Source of the DNA: Nonomuraea pusilla
GTDB taxonomy: Bacteria > Actinomycetota > Actinomycetes > Streptosporangiales > Streptosporangiaceae
DNA: 64,000 nt
Direction of reading: 5' to 3'
NCBI RefSeq assembly: GCF_900109355.1
Contig: NZ_FOBF01000011.1
Location: forward strand, 124,001-188,000
Positions 24,860 to 32,859 of the stretch are shown here, one piece after another. Under the pieces are notes generated by a model that ran no database searches, was not told the origin of the DNA, and was given only the letters and a program-made list of their open reading frames with translations. The stretch's first letter is position 1. Every line of letters starts with the position of its first letter. Both the position numbers and the translations under genes were made by a program.

Positions 24860-25078
24860 TCAGCGCGCGCCGGCCGGCGCTTCCTCGGGCCGAGGGGACC
24901 TCAGACGGTCGCCCGGCGTCCGGCCGGCCGCCCCGCCGTCGTCCTGCCGGTCGGGCGGGGGCAGGGCGGCCGCGGTCAGCGCGCGTACCTGCTCCTCCAG
25001 TCGGGTGACGCGTTCGCGCAGCGCCGCCAGTTCCACGTCGAGCGCCGACGCCTCCATGATCATCCGGCTGCCGATCAT
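24860..25078 (-). CDS. Small coiled-coil protein of unknown function
   Basis: This 72-residue protein matches no family I recognise. Residues 10-38 (ALDVELAALRERVTRLEEQ and on) form clear heptads of a coiled coil, so it probably oligomerises. The C-terminal half is disordered and rich in P, R, G and E. Support for a real gene is the strong ribosome-binding site GGAGGTGA eight bases before ATG 25078 and a pair of DosR-like boxes 67-102 bp upstream. It is divergent from the P-type ATPase gene. A partner or scaffold role is a guess. Confidence 0.7.
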   Translation of the reverse strand: MIGSRMIMEASALDVELAALRERVTRLEEQVRALTAAALPPPDRQDDGGAAGRTPGDRLRSPRPEEAPAGAR

Positions 25079-25144
25079 GATCGGTTCACCTCCGCTGGGG
25101 CCGTGTGACACCCCCAGGGTGAGCGACCGCCGCGCGCGGCGACA

Positions 25145-25180
25145 GCGCCGAACGTCCCCGGTGGCGGGGACCAAAGGCAC
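25145..25180 (-). promoter_or_regulatory. Paired DosR-like boxes for the small coiled-coil gene
   Basis: GCGCCGAACGTCCC (25145-25158, 12 of 14 matches to GGGCCGAAGGTCCC) and GGGACCAAAGGCAC (25167-25180) have centres 22 bp apart. They lie upstream of the minus-strand small gene and are separate from the pair that serves the ATPase. Confidence 0.65.
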
Positions 25181-25239
25181 TGCCCGGGGCGCGGGCCACG
25201 ACCCGGCGCGGGAACCGCCCGGCAGGCGGTCGCGGCCGG

Positions 25240-25275
25240 GGCCGAAGGTCCCGGGGGCCCGGGGCCTTCGGCCCC
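25240..25275 (+). promoter_or_regulatory. Paired DosR-like boxes for the P-type ATPase
   Basis: GGGCCGAAGGTCCC (25240-25253, perfect) and GGGGCCTTCGGCCC (25262-25275, 13 of 14) have centres exactly 22 bp apart and end 35 bp before the ATPase ATG. This is one of the clearest DosR-like pairs in the window. Confidence 0.75.
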
Positions 25276-25310
25276 GGCGCGGCGGACGTCCCGGATGATC
25301 TGGTGGAGCC

Positions 25311-27932
25311 ATGGACGCCTTGACGCACGCCGCCGACGGCCCGCCCGCACCCGCCGCGGACGGCCTGCCCGACGAGGAGGCCGTGCGCCTGCTCGCCGAG
25401 TACGGCCCCAACGAGCTGCCCGCCGCCAGGCCGCCCTCGCTCCTCGCGCGCGCCGCGCGGCAGCTCGCCGACCCCCTGTCGATCCTGCTGCTGGCCGCCG
25501 GGCTCGTGACGCTGCTGGTGCTGGGCGAGGTGCCGGAGGGCGTCGCGATCCTGGCGATCCTCGCCGTGAACGTCGCCATCGGCGTCACCCAGGAGGCGAA
25601 GGCCGAGCAGGCCGTACGGGCGCTGCGCACGATGACGGCCCCGATGGCGAAGGCGCGGCGCGGCGGGGCGGTGCGCAGGATCCCGGCCGCCGAGGTGGTG
25701 CCCGGCGACGTGATCGAGGTGGCGGCGGGAGACCGGGTCCCCGCGGACGCCCGCGTCGTGGAGGCGGCGTCGCTCGCCGTGAACGAGGCGATGCTGACCG
25801 GCGAGTCGCGTTCGGCGGGCAAGCGGGCGGGCGGCGCCGTGGACGGCGCGCTGGGCGACCGCGACGGCCAGCTCTTCTCCGGGACGATGGTGGTGCGGGG
25901 CTCCGGCGTCGCGGTGGTCACCCGCACCGGGGCCCGGACCGAGATGGGGGCGATCGCCTCCGCCCTGCACGGCCAGGTGAAGGGGCCGCTGGAGGTGGAG
26001 CTCGCCCAGGTGTCCAAGCGCATCGGGCTGCTCGCGGCGGCGGCGGGCGTCGTCATGGTGGCGCTCGGGCTGGCCAGGGGCGGCATCGCGCCGTTCGACC
26101 TGGTGCTGGCGGGCGTGGCGCTGGCCATCGCCGCCGTTCCCGAGAGCATGGCGGCGGCCGTCACCACCGCGCTGGCGCTCGGGTCGCAGCGGATGGCGCG
26201 GCTCGGCGTGATCGTCCGGCGGCTGTCGGCGATCCAGGCGCTCGGCGCGACCACCGTCATCGCCTCGGACAAGACGGGCACGCTGACCACCGGCCGCCTG
26301 ACCGTGGCGGATCACGTCGCGGTGCCGGGGGAGGACCTGTGGCGGGCCGCCGTCCGCTGCAACGACGCCCGCGACGGCCTCGGCGACGCCGTGGACGTGG
26401 CGCTCCTCGCCGCCGCCGCGGAGCACGGGACGCGCAGGAACCCCGCGGAGACCCGGCTGGCGGCCCGTCCCTTCGACGCCGAGACCCGCTCGATGACCGT
26501 CCTGACCGGGACACCGGGGGAGACGCCGGTGGTGACCGTCAAGGGAGCGCCCGAGGCGGTGCTGCCGCGCTGCGTCCCGGGTCCGGAGACCGAGCGCCTG
26601 GCCGCCGCCGTGCCCGAGCTGGCCAGGCGCGGCCTGCGCGTGCTGGCGCTGGCCCGCGCCGACGCCCCCGGCCATCGGCCCGGTGACGGCGCCCGGTCCG
26701 CCCGGCCTGGCGAGGCCGGTGACGGCGCCCGGCCCGCCCGGCCTGGCGAGGCCGGCGACGGCGACCGGCCCGGCGAAGGCGGGCCTCCTGACGGGTGGGA
26801 CGCGCTCGACGCGGCCGGGTTGCGGCCGGTGGGGCTGGTCGGGCTGAGCGACGAGGTGCGGGCCTCCGCCGGCCGGGCCGTGGCGGAGTGCCGTTCCGGG
26901 GGCATCCGGGTGATCATGGTGACCGGCGACCACGCCGACACCGCCCGCGCCGTCGCCGAGGAGGTCGGCATCGACCCCGACCCGGTCGTCACGGGCGCGT
27001 CCCTCGACGGCCCCGACCGCGCGGCGCTGCTGCGCCGGGCCGGCGTGCTGGCCCGCGTCGATCCGGCGACCAAGCTGGAACTGGTGCGTGAGCTGCGCGA
27101 GCACGGCGAGGTCGTGGCCATGACCGGCGACGGGGTCAACGACGCCCCCGCCCTGCGCCACGCGGACGTCGGCGTCGCCATGGCCGGCGAGGAGGGGACG
27201 GACGTCGCCAGGGAGGCCGCGTCCGTCGTCGTGACGAACGGCGAGCTCGGCACGATCGTGGCGGGCGTGCGCGAGGGCCGCCGCCTCCACCGCAACGTCG
27301 GCTCCATGATCGGCTACCTGCTCACGGGCAACCTGGCCGAGATCCTCATCGTGCTCGTCGGCATGTTCGCCTGGCCGGACCTGGTCATCCCCCTGCTGCC
27401 GGTGCAGCTCCTCTGGATCAACCTGGTGCTGGACGGCATCCCGGCCATCGCGCTCGGCGTGGACCGCGCGCCCGGCGACCCCCTCGCGAGCCGTCCGCGC
27501 CGTGACGGCCTGCTGTCCGGCGCGGTGCTCGGCGGCATCGCGCTGCGCTCGCTCGTGGTCGGCCTGCTCGTCGTCGCGGCGGTGGAGGCCGCGAGGGCGC
27601 TCGGCTGGGACAGCGAGCAGGTCAGGACGCAGGCGGTGCTCGCGCTCGTCTTCGCCAGGCTCACCCTCGCGTACGTGGCCAGGGCGCGCCGCTGGACGTT
27701 CGAGCCCGGCTGGTGGCGCGGGCGCGCGGTGCTGGCCGCCGTGGCGGGGACGGCGGCGCTGCAGGCCCTCGTCACGCTGGTCCCGCCGCTGGGCCGGCTG
27801 CTGGCGCTGGCGCCGCTCCCGCCCGCCGGGTGGGCGATGGCGGCGGCCGCCGCGCTGCTCACCCCGCCGCTGTGCGACCTGGCGGCCCTGCTCACGCGCG
27901 CCCGCCGCTCGACCCCGGCTGCGGCGGGGTGA
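25311..27932 (+). CDS. P-type cation-transporting ATPase (P2-like)
   Basis: This is an 873-residue membrane cation pump. An N-terminal cation_ATPase_N segment (EEAVRLLAEYGPNELP) precedes the actuator loop LTGES. The phosphorylation site is DKTGTLTTG with D320, and the hinge is MTGDGVNDAPALRHADVGVAM. The PE(S/G) helix-4 motif reads VPESMAAAV, as in Ca2+/Na+-type P2 pumps. The ion is not determined. A repeated hydrophilic insertion sits in the nucleotide-binding domain. ATG 25311 follows GGTGGAG. A pair of DosR-like boxes lies just upstream; a P2 ATPase (CtpF) also belongs to the mycobacterial DosR regulon. Confidence 0.92.
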   Translation: MDALTHAADGPPAPAADGLPDEEAVRLLAEYGPNELPAARPPSLLARAARQLADPLSILLLAAGLVTLLVLGEVPEGVAILAILAVNVAIGVTQEAKAEQAVRALRTMTAPMAKARRGGAVRRIPAAEVVPGDVIEVAAGDRVPADARVVEAASLAVNEAMLTGESRSAGKRAGGAVDGALGDRDGQLFSGTMVVRGSGVAVVTRTGARTEMGAIASALHGQVKGPLEVELAQVSKRIGLLAAAAGVVMVALGLARGGIAPFDLVLAGVALAIAAVPESMAAAVTTALALGSQRMARLGVIVRRLSAIQALGATTVIASDKTGTLTTGRLTVADHVAVPGEDLWRAAVRCNDARDGLGDAVDVALLAAAAEHGTRRNPAETRLAARPFDAETRSMTVLTGTPGETPVVTVKGAPEAVLPRCVPGPETERLAAAVPELARRGLRVLALARADAPGHRPGDGARSARPGEAGDGARPARPGEAGDGDRPGEGGPPDGWDALDAAGLRPVGLVGLSDEVRASAGRAVAECRSGGIRVIMVTGDHADTARAVAEEVGIDPDPVVTGASLDGPDRAALLRRAGVLARVDPATKLELVRELREHGEVVAMTGDGVNDAPALRHADVGVAMAGEEGTDVAREAASVVVTNGELGTIVAGVREGRRLHRNVGSMIGYLLTGNLAEILIVLVGMFAWPDLVIPLLPVQLLWINLVLDGIPAIALGVDRAPGDPLASRPRRDGLLSGAVLGGIALRSLVVGLLVVAAVEAARALGWDSEQVRTQAVLALVFARLTLAYVARARRWTFEPGWWRGRAVLAAVAGTAALQALVTLVPPLGRLLALAPLPPAGWAMAAAAALLTPPLCDLAALLTRARRSTPAAAG
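26682..26789 (+). repeat. 36-bp tandem repeat inside the ATPase gene
   Basis: Two near-identical 36-bp units (26682-26717 and 26718-26753) and a degenerate third encode GDGARSARPGEA, GDGARPARPGEA and GDGDRPGEGG. They add a flexible loop to the nucleotide-binding domain without breaking the frame. Confidence 0.8.
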
Positions 27933-28011
27933 CGGCCGGCCGATGTTCGGGTTCCGGCCGTACGGGCACATGGTCCGGTGCGGGGGCCCGGTCACCGGGC
28001 GGCCGCCGGTG

Positions 28012-28044
28012 CGGCATGCGACCGGCATGCGGTCGGCATGCGGT
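28012..28044. repeat. Three 11-bp repeats centred on GCATGC
   Basis: CGGCATGCGAC (28012-28022), CGGCATGCGGT (28023-28033) and CGGCATGCGGT (28034-28044) are contiguous. The self-complementary GCATGC core recurs every 11 bp, about one helical turn, 45 bp before the Usp gene at 28089. A regulator-binding array is possible. Confidence 0.65.
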
Positions 28045-28088
28045 CGGCGAGGCCGGGGGGACCGGGGAGAGGGCCGAGGAGGTCGGTG

Positions 28089-28943
28089 ATGAGCAGGCCC
28101 ATCGTGGTCGGACTTGACGGGTCGGAGTCGTCGTACGAGGCGCTCGACTGGGCGGTGGACGACGCCGTCAGGCGGGGGCTCTCCCTGCGCCTGGCGCACG
28201 TACGCCAGCCGTGGCAGGCCGAGCGGTCCGGAATCGCGGCCTCCGACCACCAGACGCTGACCGAGCGGTGCGAGGCCATGCTCGCCACCGGCACGGAGCG
28301 GGCCCGGCGGCGCGTGCCCGAGCTGCGCGTGGAGAGCGCGCTCATCACCGGCGCGCTCGTGGAGCGGATGCGCGAGGAGTCGCGCGCCGCCGACTCGATG
28401 GTGCTCGGCAGCAGGGGCCTCGGCGGGTTCGCGGGGCTGGTGCTGGGGTCGTGCGGGCTCGCCCTGGCGGGGCACGCCGTCTGCCCCGTCGTGATCGTCA
28501 GGCGGCCCGAGCATCCGGGCGGCGAGGTGGTCGCCGGGTTCGACGGCTCGCCCGACGCGGAGGCGGGGCTGGAGTTCGCCCTGGAGCAGGCGGCGGCGCG
28601 GGGCGTGCCGCTGCGCGTCCTGTACTCGCAGCCGTCGCCCGTCGTCGCGCCGCACCCGGTCGGCTACGGCCCCATCCCGGTGGGGCCGCCGGTGAAGGAG
28701 ATCTGGCAGCGGCTGGCCCCGTGGCGGGAGAAGTACGCGGACGTGGAGGTGGCCGAGTCGGTGGCCACCGGCCAGCCGGCGACGGCGCTGTCCCACGCCT
28801 CCCGCCGCGCGTCCCTCGTGGTGGTGGGGTCGCGCGGGCTCGGCGGTTTCGCCTCGGCGGTGCTGGGGTCGGTCAGCCACGCCGTGCTCCAGCGGGCCCG
28901 CTGCCCGGTGGCCGTCGTCCACTCCCCGTGGAACCGCACCTGA
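28089..28943 (+). CDS. Universal stress protein, two tandem Usp domains
   Basis: This 284-residue tandem Usp protein has domain 1 IVVGLDGSESSYEALDWAV with LGSRGLGGFAGLVLGSCG, and domain 2 VVAGFDGSPDAEAGLEFAL with GSRGLGGFASAVLGSVSHAVL. Nucleotide-binding glycines are intact in both. It resembles the 22234 gene, including the conserved PWREKYADVEV segment, so the two are paralogues. ATG 28089 has GAGGAGG six bases upstream. The upstream gap carries 11-bp GCATGC repeats and only a weak DosR-like match (GGGCACATGGTCCG, 27964). It converges on the GH65/PPOX transcript. Confidence 0.92.
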   Translation: MSRPIVVGLDGSESSYEALDWAVDDAVRRGLSLRLAHVRQPWQAERSGIAASDHQTLTERCEAMLATGTERARRRVPELRVESALITGALVERMREESRAADSMVLGSRGLGGFAGLVLGSCGLALAGHAVCPVVIVRRPEHPGGEVVAGFDGSPDAEAGLEFALEQAAARGVPLRVLYSQPSPVVAPHPVGYGPIPVGPPVKEIWQRLAPWREKYADVEVAESVATGQPATALSHASRRASLVVVGSRGLGGFASAVLGSVSHAVLQRARCPVAVVHSPWNRT

Positions 28944-29007
28944 CGCGCCCGGGCCGGGCCCGCGAGCGCGGTTCAGCGGCGTGGAGACCCGGCGCGGGGG
29001 TCCCGCG

Positions 29008-29664
29008 TCAGAGGCCGTGGATGCGGCGGCCGGTGATCTGGGTGGGCAGGATCCTGATATAGAGCAGACGGGCGCCGCCCGCCCACGGGCTGATGCCCGC
29101 CTCGGCCAGGTCGCCCGCCTCCTCCGGCGGCACGTGGTGCGCCGCCCCCTGGACGAGCACGCTCCACCCCTCGTGCCTGGCCTCGTCGATCCTGTCCACC
29201 TCGAACCCGACCTTGATCTCCACGCCTTCCAGGCCGGTGCGCAGGTCCTCGTCCATCGGGCCGTGCGGCGCGGTGCGGAAGACGATCGCGCCCTCGCGCA
29301 CCTTGTAGTTCACCGGCAACACGGTCGGCCCGTGGGAGCCGCTGAAGGCCACCCTGCCGACGCCGCCCGGCGAGATCAGCCGCAGGCACTCCTCCTCCTG
29401 CAGCACCTCCAGCGTGGGGTGCGCCATGGCGGGGCCCCGCCCCGGCGGGCGGTCCACGTCGCTGCCCAGCAGGTCGTCCACGGTGGTCTGCAGCGCCTCG
29501 GCCAGCCGGTACAGGACGCCGCTGCTCGGCGGCTCGGCGCTCTCCTCCAGATAGCCGAGGTAGCCGGCCGACATCTCGGCGCGCTCGGCCACCTGCTCCC
29601 TGCTCAGGCCGAGGCGTTCGCGGTGGTGGACGAGCCGTCGTCCGAGGTCGCTGGTCCGGGTCAT
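29008..29664 (-). CDS. XRE HTH plus PPOX-like protein, possible internal start
   Basis: This is the 218-residue C-terminal module of the GH65 frame, listed separately because it may also be translated alone. ATG 29664 is preceded by GAGGAGAAACCGATC. Residues 1-60 form a helix-turn-helix (LGLSREQVAERAEMSAGYLGYLE). Residues about 75-215 form a split-barrel flavin-like domain (EECLRLISPGGVGRVAFSG, VLPVNYKVREGAIVFRTA, WSVLVQGAAHHV) of the PNPOx/nitroimidazole-resistance type. A related single-domain PPOX protein lies at 46122. The cofactor could be F420, FMN or heme; the sequence does not decide. Confidence 0.65.
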   Translation of the reverse strand: MTRTSDLGRRLVHHRERLGLSREQVAERAEMSAGYLGYLEESAEPPSSGVLYRLAEALQTTVDDLLGSDVDRPPGRGPAMAHPTLEVLQEEECLRLISPGGVGRVAFSGSHGPTVLPVNYKVREGAIVFRTAPHGPMDEDLRTGLEGVEIKVGFEVDRIDEARHEGWSVLVQGAAHHVPPEEAGDLAEAGISPWAGGARLLYIRILPTQITGRRIHGL

Positions 29665-31914
29665 GATCGGTTTCTCCTCGGTGAAGACGCGGGACTCGAC
29701 GCCGTTGACGCGCGCCCGCCGGTGGTCCGCGTCGATGAAGATCTGCGACCCGCGGTAGCGGATCGACATGGACAGCAGCCCGAGCTGGTCGGGCAGGAGC
29801 GGGTCGAGCCGCAGCTCGCCGCGGCCCACCTCCAGGCCGAGGTAGCAGCGCTGCAGCAGGTCGAGCGTGCCGCCCATGGCGCCGAGGTGGATGCCCTCGG
29901 CGGTGGTGCCGCCCTGGACGTCCTCGATGTCGCTGAGCAGCGCCTCGGTGAAGAACAGCCAGGACGACGACCGGTCGTACCTGGCGAGGACCCAGGCGTG
30001 GACGACGGCGCTGAGCGTGGACCCGTGGCTGGTGCGCTCCAGGTAGTAGGCGATGGTCCGCATGATCAGCCCGTGGTCGGCCGGGTAGCCGAGCCCGCGC
30101 AGGATCTCCAGCAGCTCGTCGGCGGTCAGCAGGTAGAACAGCATGAGCGTGTCGGCCTGCTTGGACGCCTTGTAGCGGTTGACGTCGTCGCCGTCGGCCT
30201 CCAGCGCCCGGTCCAGGCGGCGCACCCGGCTGTAGCGGCTCCAGTCGAGCTCCAGCAGCGCGGCGTACCCGGTGAACTGGCTGATGACCCCGTCGTGGAA
30301 GTCGACGCGCATGCGGCGCGCGATGTCGTCCCAGCGGGCCAGCTCCTCGGCGGGCGGCGCGAGCGCGGGCGCCAGCCGCGCCGTCTCGCGGGCGCGCAGC
30401 AGCAGCCACGCGGTCATGACGTTGGTGTAGGCGTTGTTGTCCAGGCCGGGGGAGGAGGCGCCCGGGTAGGCGTCGTGGTACTCGTCGGGGCCCATCACGC
30501 CGTGGATCTCGTACCTGTCGCCCACCCTGACGCACAGGGAGGCGAAGAAGCGCGCGATGTCGAGCAGCAGCTCGGCCGCCCACGGCGGCATGGAGCCGGT
30601 GGCCAGGTGGTGGTGCCACACGTTGTAGGCGACGGCCAGGCCGACGTGCCGCTGCAGGTGCGAGTTGTCGGGCAGCCAGCGGCCCGACTCGGGGTTCAGG
30701 TGCAGCGTCTGCGTCTCCTCGCGGCCGTCGCTGCCGCTCTGCCAGGGGAACATGGCGCCCTCGCGCCCGGCCTCCCTGGCCGCCTTCCTGGCCTGCGGCA
30801 GCCGCCGCCACCGGTACCGCAGCAGGCCGAGCGAGACCTCGGGGAAGCGCAGGTTCATCCACGGCAGCACGAACAGCTCGTCCCAGAAGACGTGCCCCCG
30901 GTACGCCTCCCCGTGCAGCCCCCGCGCGGGCACGCCCACGTCCAGAGCGGCGGTGTGCGGCGAGAGCGTCTGCAGGACGTGGAAGACGTGCAGGTGGACG
31001 ATCTGCGACACCTGGGGGCCGTCCACGTCGAGCCGGGCGCGCAGCCACAGCCGCTGCCAGGCCTCGACGTGCTCCCGCATCAGGACGCCGAAGCCGGGCG
31101 CGCGGGCGGCCCGCCGCAGCGCCGCCGCCCGCGGGTCGTCCACGCCGGCGTCGCGCGACGACACCAGCGCCACGACCTTCGTCAGCGTGACCGGCTCGCC
31201 CTGGACCAGGTCGAGCACGTGGTCGGTGTGCACCTCCGCGGCGCCGGCGGTGGCCTCGCCAGGACCGGTCGGCGCGTCGATCCTGGAGGCGAGCGCGACG
31301 GCGACGCGCGAGGTGCGGGTGGTCGCCGTCAGCCACGTCAGGCCGTCGCCGGCGCCCGCCGCCTGGTCGGTCAGGTGGTCGCCGCGCAGCGACCGGTAAC
31401 GCGCCACGCCCCGGTTGGCGACGTCGCCGTCGATCCCGGCGCGCACCCGCAGCGGCCCCGACCAGTTCTCCGCGACGAACGTCGTCTCCATCGCCGCGAG
31501 GAACGGGTCGGCCATGGACACCAGGCGGCGCTGCCGCACCAGCGTGACCCGGCCCGCGCCGTCCTGCCAGCGCAGCTCGCGCAGCAGCAGGCCGTGGCGC
31601 AGGTCGAGGTCCTGCCGGTACTCGGGCAGCCGCGCGCCGCCGGGACGGAACCAGGCCGACCCCGGCGTGGCGAACGTCAGCGGCAGCCAGTCCGGCAGGT
31701 TCACCATGTCCTCGTTGCTCACCGTGCGGCCGGCCACCTCCGACTCCAGCCGGTCGTAGCAGCCCGCGAGGTACGTGCCGGGCGCGCGCTCGGGCCCGGC
31801 CTCAGGGGTGGCGCCCCTGGTGGCGAAGCGGCCGTTGCCGAGCGTGCACAGCGCCTCCCGCCGCCCCTCCGACGCCGGGTCGAAGCCCTCGTAACGCAGC
31901 ACCCACGGGTTCAT
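29008..31914 (-). CDS. GH65 phosphorylase fused in frame to HTH-PPOX protein
   Basis: One uninterrupted frame of 968 residues. Residues 1-750 are a glycoside hydrolase family 65 protein (trehalose/kojibiose/maltose phosphorylase-like): FWDELFVLPW near 343, general acid E478 in GPDEYH, DNNAYTNVMTAW and KQADTLMLFYLL. The usual C-terminal beta-domain seems cut short after RYRGSQIFIDADHR. Residues 751-968 are an XRE helix-turn-helix plus pyridoxamine-oxidase-like domain that is normally a separate protein. Its own ATG (29664) and ribosome-binding site are preserved inside the frame. The start overlaps the upstream HAD gene (ATGA). A disaccharide plus phosphate giving glucose-1-phosphate is the family reaction. 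Confidence 0.85.
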   Translation of the reverse strand: MNPWVLRYEGFDPASEGRREALCTLGNGRFATRGATPEAGPERAPGTYLAGCYDRLESEVAGRTVSNEDMVNLPDWLPLTFATPGSAWFRPGGARLPEYRQDLDLRHGLLLRELRWQDGAGRVTLVRQRRLVSMADPFLAAMETTFVAENWSGPLRVRAGIDGDVANRGVARYRSLRGDHLTDQAAGAGDGLTWLTATTRTSRVAVALASRIDAPTGPGEATAGAAEVHTDHVLDLVQGEPVTLTKVVALVSSRDAGVDDPRAAALRRAARAPGFGVLMREHVEAWQRLWLRARLDVDGPQVSQIVHLHVFHVLQTLSPHTAALDVGVPARGLHGEAYRGHVFWDELFVLPWMNLRFPEVSLGLLRYRWRRLPQARKAAREAGREGAMFPWQSGSDGREETQTLHLNPESGRWLPDNSHLQRHVGLAVAYNVWHHHLATGSMPPWAAELLLDIARFFASLCVRVGDRYEIHGVMGPDEYHDAYPGASSPGLDNNAYTNVMTAWLLLRARETARLAPALAPPAEELARWDDIARRMRVDFHDGVISQFTGYAALLELDWSRYSRVRRLDRALEADGDDVNRYKASKQADTLMLFYLLTADELLEILRGLGYPADHGLIMRTIAYYLERTSHGSTLSAVVHAWVLARYDRSSSWLFFTEALLSDIEDVQGGTTAEGIHLGAMGGTLDLLQRCYLGLEVGRGELRLDPLLPDQLGLLSMSIRYRGSQIFIDADHRRARVNGVESRVFTEEKPIMTRTSDLGRRLVHHRERLGLSREQVAERAEMSAGYLGYLEESAEPPSSGVLYRLAEALQTTVDDLLGSDVDRPPGRGPAMAHPTLEVLQEEECLRLISPGGVGRVAFSGSHGPTVLPVNYKVREGAIVFRTAPHGPMDEDLRTGLEGVEIKVGFEVDRIDEARHEGWSVLVQGAAHHVPPEEAGDLAEAGISPWAGGARLLYIRILPTQITGRRIHGL

Positions 31915-32696
31915 CGCAGCTCCACCGGCACCCGTCCGGACACCGCCAGCTCGGCCAGGTCCTGCACGACGACGTCCGCGCCGGCCGCCTCCAGCGCGCC
32001 CGCCTGCGTCCCCGAACGGTCGACCGCCACCACCATGCCGAACCCGCCCCTGCGTCCCGCCTCGACGCCGGGCAGCGCGTCCTCGACGACCGCGGTCTCG
32101 GCGGGCCGCAGGTCGAGCCGGCGCGCCGCCTCCAGGAACAGCGCGGGGTCAGGCTTGCCCGGCAGGCCCAGCCTGGCGCTGTCGTTGCCGTCGACCACCA
32201 CGTCGAACAGGTGCGACAGCCCGGCCGAGGCCACGACGGCGCGGCAGTGCCTGCTCGCCGACACCACCGCGGTGCGGCAGCCCCGCCTGCGCAGCTCGTG
32301 GAGTAAAGCCACGGTGGAGGGGAACGGCGCCACGCCGTGCTCCTCGATCTCCCGCATGAACAGCGCGTCCTTGGCCATGGCCAGGCCGCGCACCGTCGGC
32401 GCTCCCGGCGGGTCGGACGGCGCCCCCTCCGGCAGCGCGATGCCGCGCGAGGCGAGGAACGTGCGCACGCCGTCGAGGCGCGGCCGGCCGTCCACGTACC
32501 GCAGGTAGTCGGCCCGGATGTCGAAGGGCGCCTCAGGGGATCTCTGCTGAGGCTCGCCCGAGGGCTCCGATCGGCCGCGCAGGAAGGTGTCGAAGACGTG
32601 CTTCCACGCGGCGGCGTGCACGCGGGCGGTGTCGGTCACCACGCCGTCCGTGTCGAGGACGACGCCGCGCAGCCTGGTCAGGTCGATGGCGGCCAT
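31911..32696 (-). CDS. HAD hydrolase, beta-phosphoglucomutase-like
   Basis: This is a 261-residue HAD-superfamily protein of the beta-phosphoglucomutase subfamily. The motif I nucleophile is in VLDTDGVVTDTARVH, motif II is TAVVSAS, motif III lysine is in LPGKPDPALF, and motif IV is VVEDALPGVEAG. It overlaps the GH65 gene by ATGA. The pair suggests disaccharide phosphorolysis to beta-glucose-1-phosphate followed by isomerisation to glucose-6-phosphate, which is a family-based inference. DosR-like boxes lie just upstream, in the spacer shared with a Usp gene. Confidence 0.87.
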   Translation of the reverse strand: MAAIDLTRLRGVVLDTDGVVTDTARVHAAAWKHVFDTFLRGRSEPSGEPQQRSPEAPFDIRADYLRYVDGRPRLDGVRTFLASRGIALPEGAPSDPPGAPTVRGLAMAKDALFMREIEEHGVAPFPSTVALLHELRRRGCRTAVVSASRHCRAVVASAGLSHLFDVVVDGNDSARLGLPGKPDPALFLEAARRLDLRPAETAVVEDALPGVEAGRRGGFGMVVAVDRSGTQAGALEAAGADVVVQDLAELAVSGRVPVELR

Positions 32697-32732
32697 GTCT
32701 GGACGCTACCCCCCGCTGACGTGGGCAGGCAT

Positions 32733-32768
32733 GGGCCGTTGGACCCGCCCCGCGGGGACCTCCGGCCC
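32733..32768. promoter_or_regulatory. Paired DosR-like boxes between HAD and USP genes
   Basis: GGGCCGTTGGACCC (32733-32746) and GGGACCTCCGGCCC (32755-32768, 13 of 14 to consensus) have centres 22 bp apart. They lie in the divergent spacer 37 bp from the HAD start and 92 bp from the Usp start, so they may serve both directions. Confidence 0.7.
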
Positions 32769-32859
32769 TGCACCCCGCACCGCCCCCCGAGGTCCGCTGG
32801 AGGTGAGAGGAGACCGCCCGCGAAAGGACGCGCCGGCGGTGAGCACGAGGAGGCCCGTC

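Noticed and set aside
25086..28922. Long minus-strand frame of over 1200 codons opposite the ATPase and Usp genes
   Set aside because: Shadow of the plus-strand genes; no motif and typical antisense amino acid bias.
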